A program made the position numbers and the translations under genes. Below are positions 5,722 through 5,723 of a DNA stretch of 5,723 nt, in pieces. This DNA comes from an uncultured Lachnospiraceae bacterium (GTDB taxonomy: Bacteria; Bacillota; Clostridia; Lachnospirales; Lachnospiraceae). The notes beneath the pieces were generated by a model, which saw only the letters and a program-made list of their open reading frames with translations, was not told the DNA's origin and made no database searches. The stretch spans positions 1-5,723 of the forward strand of contig CAJTPM010000086.1 in assembly GCA_910578085.1 (NCBI GenBank). The letters run 5' to 3'. The number at the start of each line of letters is the position of its first letter. Position 1 is the stretch's first letter.

Positions 5722-5723
5722 GT

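Overview
The window is a single run of co-directional genes, all on the minus strand, so transcription goes from high to low coordinates. It looks like part of a surface-polysaccharide (capsule, exopolysaccharide or O-antigen-like) locus that makes and attaches an acylated amino sugar. Base composition is moderately AT-rich. Shine-Dalgarno sequences are strong and purine-rich (AGGGAGG, AGAGGG), and genes overlap by 1 to 4 bases or sit 11 to 29 bases apart. This suggests a low-GC Firmicute, probably a Clostridia/Lachnospiraceae-type bacterium. The assignment is inferred from sequence style, not from a marker gene.

Layout in transcription order: (1) at 5605-5723, an unrecognised 3' tail of an upstream reading frame, possibly broken; (2) at 4707-5657, an LpxD-like left-handed beta-helix (LbH) acyltransferase split by an in-frame TAG and with a disturbed 5' end; (3) at 4288-4695, a MaoC/PhaJ-type (R)-specific enoyl-CoA hydratase; (4) at 3173-4267, a Gfo/Idh/MocA oxidoreductase of the WlbA/WbpB/GnnA sugar C3-oxidase type; (5) at 2232-3173, a second, intact LpxD-like acyltransferase; (6) at 1705-2235, a WlbB/WbpD-like sugar N-acetyltransferase; (7) at 488-1675, a GT4-type glycosyltransferase; (8) from 398 toward position 1, a SAM methyltransferase whose reading frame stops early at 27, apparently through small indels.

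Together the genes suggest this pathway. The Gfo/Idh enzyme oxidises C3 of a UDP-HexNAc or UDP-HexNAc-uronate. A PLP aminotransferase, not visible here, would install the 3-amino group. The beta-helix enzymes then N-acylate the amine, one with acetyl and the LpxD-like ones perhaps with a longer or 3-hydroxylated acyl group. The hydratase could supply the (R)-3-hydroxyacyl-CoA donor. The glycosyltransferase adds the sugar to the growing chain and the methyltransferase may decorate it. An LpxD-like pair beside a PhaJ-like hydratase in a genome that probably lacks lipid A is the most interesting feature.

The central genes (1705-4695) read cleanly, whereas both ends carry interruptions, some at homopolymers. 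Either the locus is decaying or phase-variable, or the underlying sequence has local errors. I see no tRNA, rRNA, CRISPR array, insertion sequence or convincing terminator, and no plus-strand gene that I believe.
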